Assembly: GCA_017504065.1 (NCBI GenBank) | Contig: JAFVRU010000081.1 | Coordinates: 1-6,175, forward strand | Direction: 5' to 3' | From: Clostridia bacterium | GTDB taxonomy: Bacteria > Bacillota > Clostridia > Christensenellales > Borkfalkiaceae | Length of the DNA stretch: 6,175 bases | Shown here: positions 1-6,175 of the stretch, one piece after another | Numbering within the stretch: position 1 is the first letter of the stretch | How the letters are laid out: each line of letters begins with the position of its first letter | Translations under genes and position numbers: made by a program | Notes under the pieces: model-generated | Told to the model about the DNA's origin: nothing | What the model saw: only the letters and a program-made list of their open reading frames with translations | The model's database searches: none

Positions 1-386
1 GTATTTTCACCATTGTGACGGACGATACGCATACGTTAAATCCCCGACATGCTTTTCAGGGCTGGACATGGATTTTAGCGGAAAAGCTCGATTATTCAAG
101 CATTATTTCGGCGTTAGAGCAAGGGAATTTTTATTCTTCAGAAGGTCCTAAAATCCTTTCCGCTTGGTTGGAAGACAAAAAATTATACGTAGAAACGATA
201 GGCTGCATATCGCTTTTTGTAATCGGTCGCACACGCGAACGCTTTGGTATATACGAATTCACAAAAAAAGGTGAAGTCAACTGTTTTTGCGTAAATTTAG
301 AAAACTTTGCAAGTCCCTTTTTCCGTTTCGAAGTTTTTGATGAACAAGGGAAAAAAGCTTGTAGTAACGCAGTTTTCGACTTTTAA
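1..386 (+). CDS. PHP-domain phosphoesterase-like protein, C-terminal part (5' end outside window)
   Basis: The frame is open from base 3 to the TAA at 384-386 and gives 127 visible residues, so the gene begins left of the window; the GTG at 15 is inside the gene and is not its start. The first residues read IFTIVTDDTH, which fits the last metal-binding motif of PHP-superfamily phosphoesterases (Asp and His ligands within a DDxH-type sequence). About twelve residues later comes GWTWILAEKLDYSSIISALE followed by GNFYSSEGPKI; this resembles the family signature GW..V.A..L....I..AL..G.FY.S.GP. The rest is a beta-rich tail ending FFRFEVFDEQGKKACSNAVF, comparable to the R.E..D..G..A..NP ending of these proteins. 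Family members are hydrolases that use a metal cluster on phosphoesters, but the substrate of this subgroup is not known to me. It is convergent with the glycosidase operon and need not share its function. Assignment to the superfamily is good; exact function is unknown. Confidence 0.8.
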   Translation, partial: IFTIVTDDTHTLNPRHAFQGWTWILAEKLDYSSIISALEQGNFYSSEGPKILSAWLEDKKLYVETIGCISLFVIGRTRERFGIYEFTKKGEVNCFCVNLENFASPFFRFEVFDEQGKKACSNAVFDF

Positions 387-404
387 TAAACGCATCTATA
401 TACA

Positions 405-436
405 AGAGCAGGGCGCAATAATAAGCGCCCTGCTCT
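405..436 (+). terminator. Intrinsic terminator between convergent genes
   Basis: A perfect 12-bp inverted repeat (AGAGCAGGGCGC at 405-416, GCGCCCTGCTCT at 425-436) encloses an 8-base AT-only loop. It is followed on the + strand by CTATTTTATT, an interrupted T-rich run. It starts 18 bases after the PHP-gene stop and ends 8 bases before the stop of the GH3 gene on the other strand. The T-rich side favours termination of the + transcript. On the - strand the stem is followed by TGTATATAG, which is a poor U-tract, so it may serve there only as a weak terminator or as a 3'-end-protecting hairpin. Confidence 0.8.
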
Positions 437-444
437 CTATTTTA

Positions 445-2064
445 TTAAATTTCTCTTTCAAAAAAGTTCTCAAAGGCTACGGGATTTTTCCCTTCCGCTT
501 TTATTTTGCCTAACAGCACTTTTGCAACTGCGCGTTGTGAAGCGTCCGAGTAAGAAAACGCGTTTATATATTCCTTAAGATACGGCGCGTCATATAACTT
601 ATACGGGTCCCCGAAAGAAATAAAAATGAATTTCGGGTGTTGCAGAACGTAACCGCGCCAGAACGTCATAATATTATTCCACCCAATACGCAACGAGCCG
701 CCGTGGTAATCCTTCGAACTCATTTTGCAGTTTAGCAACACGGCGTCATAATTATAAATCATGTTTTGGATTACCTTATGCTTCGGATTGGTAATTACGT
801 CAACCTTGCAGCCATTGCTTTCTAGCTCTTTACGTAACGCATCAAATTCCATTCCCGTAGGATTTTTATGAAAATACGGTTCTAACATATTTATCATTAA
901 AATATTCCCGCGGCCTTTTATTTTAAGCGGTAGAATATGATCGTAATCTCTTACAATTTTAATACTTTTCTCCGCTATCTCTTGCGCGAGTGCCGATAAG
1001 CTTTCGGGAACGGAAATATTATCCGTCCAAGAAGTTTTTTCTTCAAACAATCTGACTTTTTCTTTTAATTTGAGTACGCGTTTTACCGCATCCTTCAAGC
1101 GTTCCAAAGGCAATCTTCCATCTTTTACAGCTTTTAAGATTACTTCATAATCGGTAGGTTCAGGGAATAACACCATATCGCCGCCGGCATTTAAGAACCG
1201 CAACGAAATTTCCGTTAAATCGGGAACGCGCGCGGCAACTCCGATCATACTCATTGCGTCGGAAACTACGCAACCGTCAAATCCCAGCTCTTGTTTCAAA
1301 AGTTTTGTCATCAAACTATAACTTAAAACAGCGGGTGGCGCACCGAACAAAGGGTGTATGTCTTCTTCATACGCAGGCAACGAAGTATGCCCCACCATAA
1401 TAGACGGCACGCCCATTTCTATCATCTTTTTATATACATATCCGTAAGTATTCATCCATTCTTCTTTGGATAAGCTGTTCACGGTCGTTACAAAATGCGA
1501 ATTCCGTTCGTCAACGCCTTCCCCAGGGAAATGCTTACAACAAGTCGCCATATACTTATTTTGTTCCATTCCCTTTATAAAAGCGCTCGCCATTTTCACG
1601 ACTTGATCGGGCGTATCCGCTATCGCACGAATATTACACTCCGCGCTTCGAAAATTATAATTGATATCAACGACGGGAGAATACGTCCAATGAACTCCGT
1701 TTTTCCGACAAATTGCCGCGATCGTGCTACCCGCTCTTTCCAGTAACTCGGGATCGTCGCACGCACCCCAAGCCATTGCATGCGGAATATAACCCGTATC
1801 TTTCACCGCCGTTTCGGGTCCGTTTTCTATATCGCTGGCAACGATACAGGGTACTTTCGTATAAGCATTTACCATTTCCGTATACATTTTAATCTTTTCG
1901 GGAGTCATGTGCGTAATAAAGATTCCCCCGGGACGAATGGTTTTGATAATTTCTTCAACTTCTCTCGGATCGTCGTTATCGCTAATATCATAACATAGAA
2001 CTTGCCCGACGAGATCCGCCAAAGACAGTTTTTCTAAAATTTTATCAACGCTTATTTTTGCCAT
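445..2064 (-). CDS. Glycoside hydrolase family 3, beta-N-acetylhexosaminidase (NagZ-like) branch
   Basis: This 539-residue protein has the GH3 TIM-barrel domain at about residues 10-340 and an alpha/beta sandwich domain at about 365-525. Barrel landmarks are RPGGIF (44-49), DIENG (78-82), NIRAIADTP (144-152, matching the N.R.F..DP segment), KHFPGEG (177-183), NSH (188-190), GHTSLPAY (225-232) and GFDGCVVSDAMSM (261-273). Asp269 is the expected nucleophile. The KHFPG.G....DSH loop, with His as general acid/base, marks the N-acetylglucosaminidase branch as opposed to classic beta-glucosidases. Position 188 is Asn where Asp normally pairs with the His; see findings. There is no signal peptide or membrane segment, so a cytoplasmic exo-acting enzyme on imported oligosaccharides or recycled cell-wall fragments is likely. 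The ATG start is supported by AGGAG six bases upstream. It is the last gene of the operon, 9 bases after the DUF4838 gene. The family is secure; the substrate is inferred. Confidence 0.92.
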   Translation of the reverse strand: MAKISVDKILEKLSLADLVGQVLCYDISDNDDPREVEEIIKTIRPGGIFITHMTPEKIKMYTEMVNAYTKVPCIVASDIENGPETAVKDTGYIPHAMAWGACDDPELLERAGSTIAAICRKNGVHWTYSPVVDINYNFRSAECNIRAIADTPDQVVKMASAFIKGMEQNKYMATCCKHFPGEGVDERNSHFVTTVNSLSKEEWMNTYGYVYKKMIEMGVPSIMVGHTSLPAYEEDIHPLFGAPPAVLSYSLMTKLLKQELGFDGCVVSDAMSMIGVAARVPDLTEISLRFLNAGGDMVLFPEPTDYEVILKAVKDGRLPLERLKDAVKRVLKLKEKVRLFEEKTSWTDNISVPESLSALAQEIAEKSIKIVRDYDHILPLKIKGRGNILMINMLEPYFHKNPTGMEFDALRKELESNGCKVDVITNPKHKVIQNMIYNYDAVLLNCKMSSKDYHGGSLRIGWNNIMTFWRGYVLQHPKFIFISFGDPYKLYDAPYLKEYINAFSYSDASQRAVAKVLLGKIKAEGKNPVAFENFFEREI

Positions 2065-2070
2065 TTACTT

Positions 2071-2075
2071 CTCCT
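2071..2075 (-). promoter_or_regulatory. Ribosome binding site of the GH3 gene, overlapping the upstream stop codon
   Basis: On the - strand the sequence reads TATAGGAGAAGTAAATG. AGGAG lies six bases before the ATG at 2064-2062 and shares its first two bases with the TAG stop (2076-2074) of the preceding gene. This fixes the start of the GH3 gene and suggests translational coupling to the DUF4838 gene upstream. Confidence 0.85.
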
Positions 2076-4242
2076 ATATTGCTTTATATTTGTATTTCTT
2101 AATGATTGGTAGTTGCACGGTTTTTGTATTTTGCGAGCCTGTGATCATCAATTCGCCAAGCAGCAAATCTATTGCATTTTGCAAACGATCCGTCCCCGCC
2201 ACGAATAGACATTTCCCTTTGGACTCAATATAATACGCATAATCTTTTTCGTGAATTGTGCCCTTGTAAAACTCGTTAAACATCATATGTTCTCCGATAC
2301 AAATAGCCTGCTCGCCGAAATACGGATACACTTCATTATCCCCTACAATCGGCAGTTTAACTCCCGCAAGGCGTTCGTAAGCGCTTTGCAAATATTCCGC
2401 CGCGAGCTGTTCTTCTTTGGTATAAGACTCGCCTAATACGATTTTATACGCGCATACCCCGTCTTGCTGCATGGGAATATACAACGGCAACCCTTCCCCT
2501 AACTTGACCACTCGAAGCTCCTTTGCCAAAGCTAAAAAACGAGCGCGATAGTGCTCTTCCGCTTCAGGAAAATAAAATTTTTCGTTTTTCATGATCATGC
2601 GAAGCGGCGTGAGTAAAACATACTGCAAACGGCGTTTGAATAGGATTTTTTCAGAGTCTAACAACGAACTCTCTTCCACGTCCCGTATAGCGCTTTCAAT
2701 AATATTTAAATTTTCCTGTAGAAATTCTATCGGGTATTCTTTGGGCAAAAAATATTCCTTATCTCCGTTGAAAATACTCAAATGGAATCCGTTTTCGATC
2801 TTTTGAGCAAAAAATGCTTCCATATTGCCGATAAATTGCAACACTTTAGACGCTCCAACGCCGTAATAATACCGTACGTATTCTTCCACCAGCTCCTTTA
2901 CGTTCAAAGAAGTGTCCCAATATAATTTCGCGCAAACGTAAGCTTTTATTTCACCTTGCCAATCCGTTTCAATATTGTATGCGCCTTGATTGAGTATATA
3001 GCTTACGCCTACGTCCTTATACAAACAAATATTTTCTTTTAAGTAACGCAAATTCGGGAAATACCAATAATATTCGTAAAAATTACATTGGTAATCCCAA
3101 ATCATAAGATTTCTTGTAAGACTCGCCCAACCAAACAGTTGTCTTTTTACCGTTCCGTCTTGGCGTTCGTCTAAAAACGAATAGGTATAATCGGCGGCGA
3201 TCGGAGCATAACGAATATGCAATTTGTCGCAAGGAATCACGGCGTCGCAAATAGGCTTCCCGTCTTTCACGGGCGGCTCTACCGTACTATGATACGCCAA
3301 AGTCGAAACGCAAAAATCTGATTTTTGGTGTTTTTCTTTTAAACGGCGTTCCACTTCTTGAATCACCGCATTCAAAAAAACGACCATCACTCCACCTTCG
3401 CCGCCCAACAGTTTCCGTCTACGCGTACAAGTAGGACAATCGCAATTCGCCGTAGAATCGTCTTGTTTCCCGAATACAAAATATTTGGATTTCGGATTTT
3501 GCGTTACCAAACCGTATAATTTGTCCGCTACCAACTTTGCGACGCTTACGTCTTTTTCGGCGTCGAAACGGTAATCGTCCGTAATGCCGTTGGAATAACA
3601 AAGCTCCACGTTCCCCATTCTGCTTTTGTAAAAAAACTCCGGATGACTTTCGCCGTAATCTCGTTCGTTCAAATAATGCCAAGAATTATGCGGGTCGGGT
3701 ACTTGATCGCACCAAAGCTTATCCGTACGGTACTGTTCGTACAAACGGGGATTGGGGAAATTGAAACGAAACTGCGTTGCACAAAGCGGAGCGTTTAACG
3801 CAAAACCTGTTAAAAACACTCTTTGGTCAAAGACAGGAGTTCGCTCAATCCTGATGTCCGTTATATCGATCTCATCCAGCCGCGGAACAAATACCGCATC
3901 TTTATTGAAAAATTTTACGCCCAAAAAACGCTCTATAAACTCGTATACGCCGAAAACGACGGATAAATCTGTATTCCCGAAAATATACACGGTATTTTCA
4001 CGAAGAAGAATTAAAAAGCCGTCGTTTTTTAATGCAGTCGTATCTTCCGATTTTATCACTTCTAGCGATTTCTCGCATTCTCCTAAAACAAATGCATACG
4101 TCGTAGGCGTATTATACGGAAAAGTAAACCCGCAGCATTTTTCAAAATACTCGTTAAGCAGTTCGGCGCTATACGCAACAGACGGTCTTGATTCGTCGAA
4201 CCAAATTGAGCAATTCCTGCTGTTATTATGATGAATTTTCAT
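2074..4242 (-). CDS. DUF4838 protein with GH20b/GH67N-like domains at both ends
   Basis: The 722-residue product has three parts. Residues about 11-120 form a GH20b/GH67N-like alpha/beta domain (AYSAELLNEYFEKCCG, then DGFLILL, VYIFG and FGVYEFIERFLGVKF). Residues about 135-590 form a DUF4838 core: NSWHYL (186-191), ESHPEFF (198-204), ELCYSNGITD (213-222), CDCPTC (267-272), TLAYHSTVEPP (314-324), IRYAPIAADYTY (343-354), IWDYQCNFYEYYWYFPNLRY (381-400) and AKLYWD (438-443). Residues about 597-710 form a second GH20b-like domain (YKIVLGESYTKEEQLAAEYL, LAGVKLPIVG, ICIGE, YYIESKGKCLFVAG). The GH20b/67N fold is the non-catalytic N-terminal domain of hexosaminidases and alpha-glucuronidases; DUF4838 itself has no activity I can name with confidence. 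There is no signal peptide, so it is predicted cytoplasmic. The ATG at 4242 has no clear ribosome binding site, and the stop of the upstream paralog lies 15 bases before it in the same frame. No other in-frame ATG occurs until about residue 209, so the start is likely correct. A glycan-processing role is inferred from domains and neighbours. Confidence 0.85.
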   Translation of the reverse strand: MKIHHNNSRNCSIWFDESRPSVAYSAELLNEYFEKCCGFTFPYNTPTTYAFVLGECEKSLEVIKSEDTTALKNDGFLILLRENTVYIFGNTDLSVVFGVYEFIERFLGVKFFNKDAVFVPRLDEIDITDIRIERTPVFDQRVFLTGFALNAPLCATQFRFNFPNPRLYEQYRTDKLWCDQVPDPHNSWHYLNERDYGESHPEFFYKSRMGNVELCYSNGITDDYRFDAEKDVSVAKLVADKLYGLVTQNPKSKYFVFGKQDDSTANCDCPTCTRRRKLLGGEGGVMVVFLNAVIQEVERRLKEKHQKSDFCVSTLAYHSTVEPPVKDGKPICDAVIPCDKLHIRYAPIAADYTYSFLDERQDGTVKRQLFGWASLTRNLMIWDYQCNFYEYYWYFPNLRYLKENICLYKDVGVSYILNQGAYNIETDWQGEIKAYVCAKLYWDTSLNVKELVEEYVRYYYGVGASKVLQFIGNMEAFFAQKIENGFHLSIFNGDKEYFLPKEYPIEFLQENLNIIESAIRDVEESSLLDSEKILFKRRLQYVLLTPLRMIMKNEKFYFPEAEEHYRARFLALAKELRVVKLGEGLPLYIPMQQDGVCAYKIVLGESYTKEEQLAAEYLQSAYERLAGVKLPIVGDNEVYPYFGEQAICIGEHMMFNEFYKGTIHEKDYAYYIESKGKCLFVAGTDRLQNAIDLLLGELMITGSQNTKTVQLPIIKKYKYKAI

Positions 4243-4257
4243 GATTTTATAGGGCGT

Positions 4258-6175
4258 TTAAGCCAAGCCCCACTCCGCTTTTCTTGACGCAACCGTTTGA
4301 GATGAATTTTCCCCTAATCGCTTGACGTCGTGCGCTTCTAATAAATCAAAGAATGCAATGGCAAATTCTATTTCCGTACTTTTGGTATGATTTCTCAAAA
4401 TCATACGCATCGGCGTAATTTTCACTTCTTCCAATTTATAAATAAGCGCTTGCTTCCTGTCTTCGGAAATATTGTCGTCGTTTTCGATCGACAACATACC
4501 GTCGTCTACCGTGCGCATAATTTTATTCAACCAGCCTATCGGATTCATATCCGCTTTTAAAAATCCGTTGCCGTTAAAAATTGCGATTTCCAATTCGTCT
4601 TTTAAACGAAGTTCGTTATAGTAGCTTTCGAATAAACCGATTACGCTTTTAACACAATCTTGCGCTTCACCGTAGAACAAACTTAAATATTCATTCATTA
4701 AATATTCCACGTTCCAAGCGTCGTTCCAGAACAATTTACTCGTAATATAATTGCGGATATCGTCTATCCATATAGAATTTTGCGTCCAAGCTGATTGCAA
4801 CATGGCGTATACGCAACCGATATCTTCAAACGTGTTCAAGTTTATCTTCAAATATTCCGTTGTCGGGAAATACCAGTAATATTCGTCGAAATTTACTACG
4901 TAATCCCAAACCATTACGTTTTTGGCTACCGTTGACCAGCCTTGGAACGTTTTCAACGTACCTTTATCTTGCCGCGGGTCTAAATATGTATAGGTAAAAT
5001 CTGCGCTAATCGGCGCAATACGGATAACTACGTTGTCATTCGCGCGACAAAGCTCATTAATCGGTTCATAAGTACCGTCCGCTTTTTCTTCAACGGGGGG
5101 AACTTCGGTATATTGATAAGCAAATATAACAATTTTTATTTTTCTGCCTTGCGTTTCAGACAACCACTCGTTGACGTGCTGCTCGACTACATTGATGAAC
5201 ATGACCCAAATTCCCGAATCCTTTATGTTTGCCCGACGGGTTACACAAGTATCGCACTTGCAAACACAATTTCGGTTATCGGTATGTCCTACCATAAAAT
5301 ACTCGATGGCTTTCGCTTCTTTATCTTTTTCCAAGGAGTTTTTCATCGCTTTGATCATTAAAGAAGCGACGCTTTGTCCTTCCGCAAGCGTTCCTTGGTC
5401 TGTGATACCGTTCGAAAAACAAAGGTCGTAGTCGCCCTTCTCCATTGCGTTCGTATAATCGCTGAAATATTCCGGATGCGTTTCTCCGAGCGTTCGACCA
5501 TCCGCAGTTTCCGCGTCTAAATCCATCTTTTTTACGTAACCGATTTTCGTGTTGTTCGGATGATCGGTTGTATTATGCGTAGAACCGTAATCGTTACAAA
5601 ACAACTCGTCCCCGCGATAATACCGTCTATGCGCGGCAAACGTTTCGTTTGCATAATCCCCGCCCATCCAGTCTCGCATTTGGAAACGCGGTTCTTCCAC
5701 GATGTTACATTCTTGTACTTTTACGGAGTCGTTTTTAGGAATATACGTCTCTTTTGCCGTCAACCAACGAATCCCCAAAAACCGTTCTAAAAAACTATAT
5801 ACGCCGTTTTGTACGCCTTTATCTAATCTTGCTGCAATATATACGTTTGCGCCAACGGTTTTGATCACAAAACCGTCATACTTCAAAGTATCCGTTTGTA
5901 TGTCCGTATTCTGCAAAGCGTTCGTTGCGCCGATAGAAATATATCGTTGCGGCAACTCTTGTCCGTCTTCTTTTACTACGGCCAATCGAGTTCCCGAAAC
6001 CTTTTGAATATAATCGTTCAGTTCGGTTGAACAAGCCACAATGACAGCCGAAGGCGATTGCGGAATTAAAATCGCATAATTGGCAACCCGTCCTTCAGAT
6101 ACAATCGAAAAAACTTCGCCTTCTGGATCTATGCCGGTCGTATAGTCGTAGGTTGCGTATTCCGTTTGAGCTGCA
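4258..6175 (-). CDS. DUF4838 protein, paralog of the next gene (N-terminus outside window)
   Basis: The frame is open from the right edge to the TAA at 4260-4258 and gives 638 visible residues. The GTG at 6039 is internal: 45 further in-frame codons follow upstream without a stop, and they complete the first strand and helix of the domain (EGRVANYAILIPQSPSAVIV). Numbering from that GTG, the GH20b/GH67N-like domain runs to about residue 105 (ACSTELNDYIQKVSG, DGFVIKT, VYIAA, NGVYSFLERFLGIRWL). The DUF4838 core follows with GETHPEYF (185-192), DLCFSNGITD (205-214), CVCKCDTC (258-265), FAYQYTEVPP (306-315), IRIAPISADFTYTYLDPRQD (339-358) and VWDYVVNFDEYYWYFP (377-392). It then ends soon after LGENSS (575-580) without the extra C-terminal domain of its neighbour. 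About 20 residues lie before the first domain (AAQTEYATYDYTTGIDPEGE); they may be a linker from a further domain or from a signal sequence off the edge, so localisation cannot be judged. It is the most upstream visible gene of the operon. Catalytic function is unproven. Confidence 0.85.
   Translation of the reverse strand, partial: AAQTEYATYDYTTGIDPEGEVFSIVSEGRVANYAILIPQSPSAVIVACSTELNDYIQKVSGTRLAVVKEDGQELPQRYISIGATNALQNTDIQTDTLKYDGFVIKTVGANVYIAARLDKGVQNGVYSFLERFLGIRWLTAKETYIPKNDSVKVQECNIVEEPRFQMRDWMGGDYANETFAAHRRYYRGDELFCNDYGSTHNTTDHPNNTKIGYVKKMDLDAETADGRTLGETHPEYFSDYTNAMEKGDYDLCFSNGITDQGTLAEGQSVASLMIKAMKNSLEKDKEAKAIEYFMVGHTDNRNCVCKCDTCVTRRANIKDSGIWVMFINVVEQHVNEWLSETQGRKIKIVIFAYQYTEVPPVEEKADGTYEPINELCRANDNVVIRIAPISADFTYTYLDPRQDKGTLKTFQGWSTVAKNVMVWDYVVNFDEYYWYFPTTEYLKINLNTFEDIGCVYAMLQSAWTQNSIWIDDIRNYITSKLFWNDAWNVEYLMNEYLSLFYGEAQDCVKSVIGLFESYYNELRLKDELEIAIFNGNGFLKADMNPIGWLNKIMRTVDDGMLSIENDDNISEDRKQALIYKLEEVKITPMRMILRNHTKSTEIEFAIAFFDLLEAHDVKRLGENSSQTVASRKAEWGLA

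Noticed and set aside
405..436. Hairpin as a regulatory RNA or riboswitch element
   Set aside because: It lies between two convergent stop codons, is a simple perfect stem with a T-rich tail, and has no downstream gene to regulate. A terminator explains it fully.
307..513. A 68-codon + strand frame running through the terminator
   Set aside because: It overlaps the end of the PHP gene, crosses the hairpin and enters the 3' end of the GH3 gene in antisense. It has no ribosome binding site and no plausible protein.
3752..4231. A 159-codon open frame on the + strand
   Set aside because: It is antisense to the GH20b-like N-terminal domain of a well-supported DUF4838 gene, and its translation is low-complexity Ser/Lys/Arg-rich without any recognisable family. 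It is a shadow of the coding strand.
4240..4260. Stop-codon reassignment or programmed readthrough at the TAA
   Set aside because: TAA and TAG end the other genes normally, there is no visible recoding signal, and the downstream ATG sits just before a natural domain boundary. Ordinary reinitiation is simpler.
6037..6039. GTG as the start of the upstream DUF4838 gene
   Set aside because: The reading frame stays open to the window edge, and the upstream codons encode the expected first strand of the GH20b-like domain, so the GTG is an internal valine.

Overview
The window looks like a chromosomal carbohydrate-catabolism locus from a low-to-moderate GC Gram-positive-type anaerobe. A Clostridia/Firmicutes gut lineage is my best guess. 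It rests on a clear AGGAG ribosome binding site, AT-rich but CpG-tolerant codons and tightly packed same-strand glycosidase genes. No rRNA or marker gene is present, so the taxonomy is tentative. The standard genetic code fits all genes. I found no mobile element, tRNA or CRISPR array.

Layout: positions 1-386 (+ strand) hold the C-terminal end of a PHP-domain metal-dependent phosphoesterase-like protein whose start lies off the left edge. A 12-bp perfect stem at 405-436 lies between its stop and the stop of the convergent gene and probably terminates its transcript. From 445 to the right edge everything is on the - strand and forms one apparent operon, transcribed right to left: a DUF4838 protein cut by the right edge (4258-6175), a second DUF4838 protein (2074-4242), and a glycoside hydrolase family 3 enzyme of the beta-N-acetylhexosaminidase (NagZ-like) branch (445-2064). 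Intergenic gaps are 15 and 9 bases, so co-transcription is very likely. The promoter lies outside the window.

How the genes may work together: DUF4838 proteins carry an N-terminal domain like the non-catalytic domains of GH20 and GH67 enzymes, followed by a large uncharacterised core. Their neighbourhood with a GH3 enzyme suggests that the operon breaks down a glycan, possibly one with amino sugars or uronic acids. Neither complete protein has a signal peptide, so at least the second and third steps appear to be cytoplasmic and would act on imported oligosaccharides. The substrate cannot be read from the sequence.

The points worth a second look are the tandem pair of divergent DUF4838 paralogs, the extra GH20b-like domain at the C-terminus of the second one, the in-frame stop with no visible ribosome binding site between them, and an Asn in place of the usual Asp of the GH3 Asp-His catalytic dyad. 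I see no strong case for a wholly new type of system.
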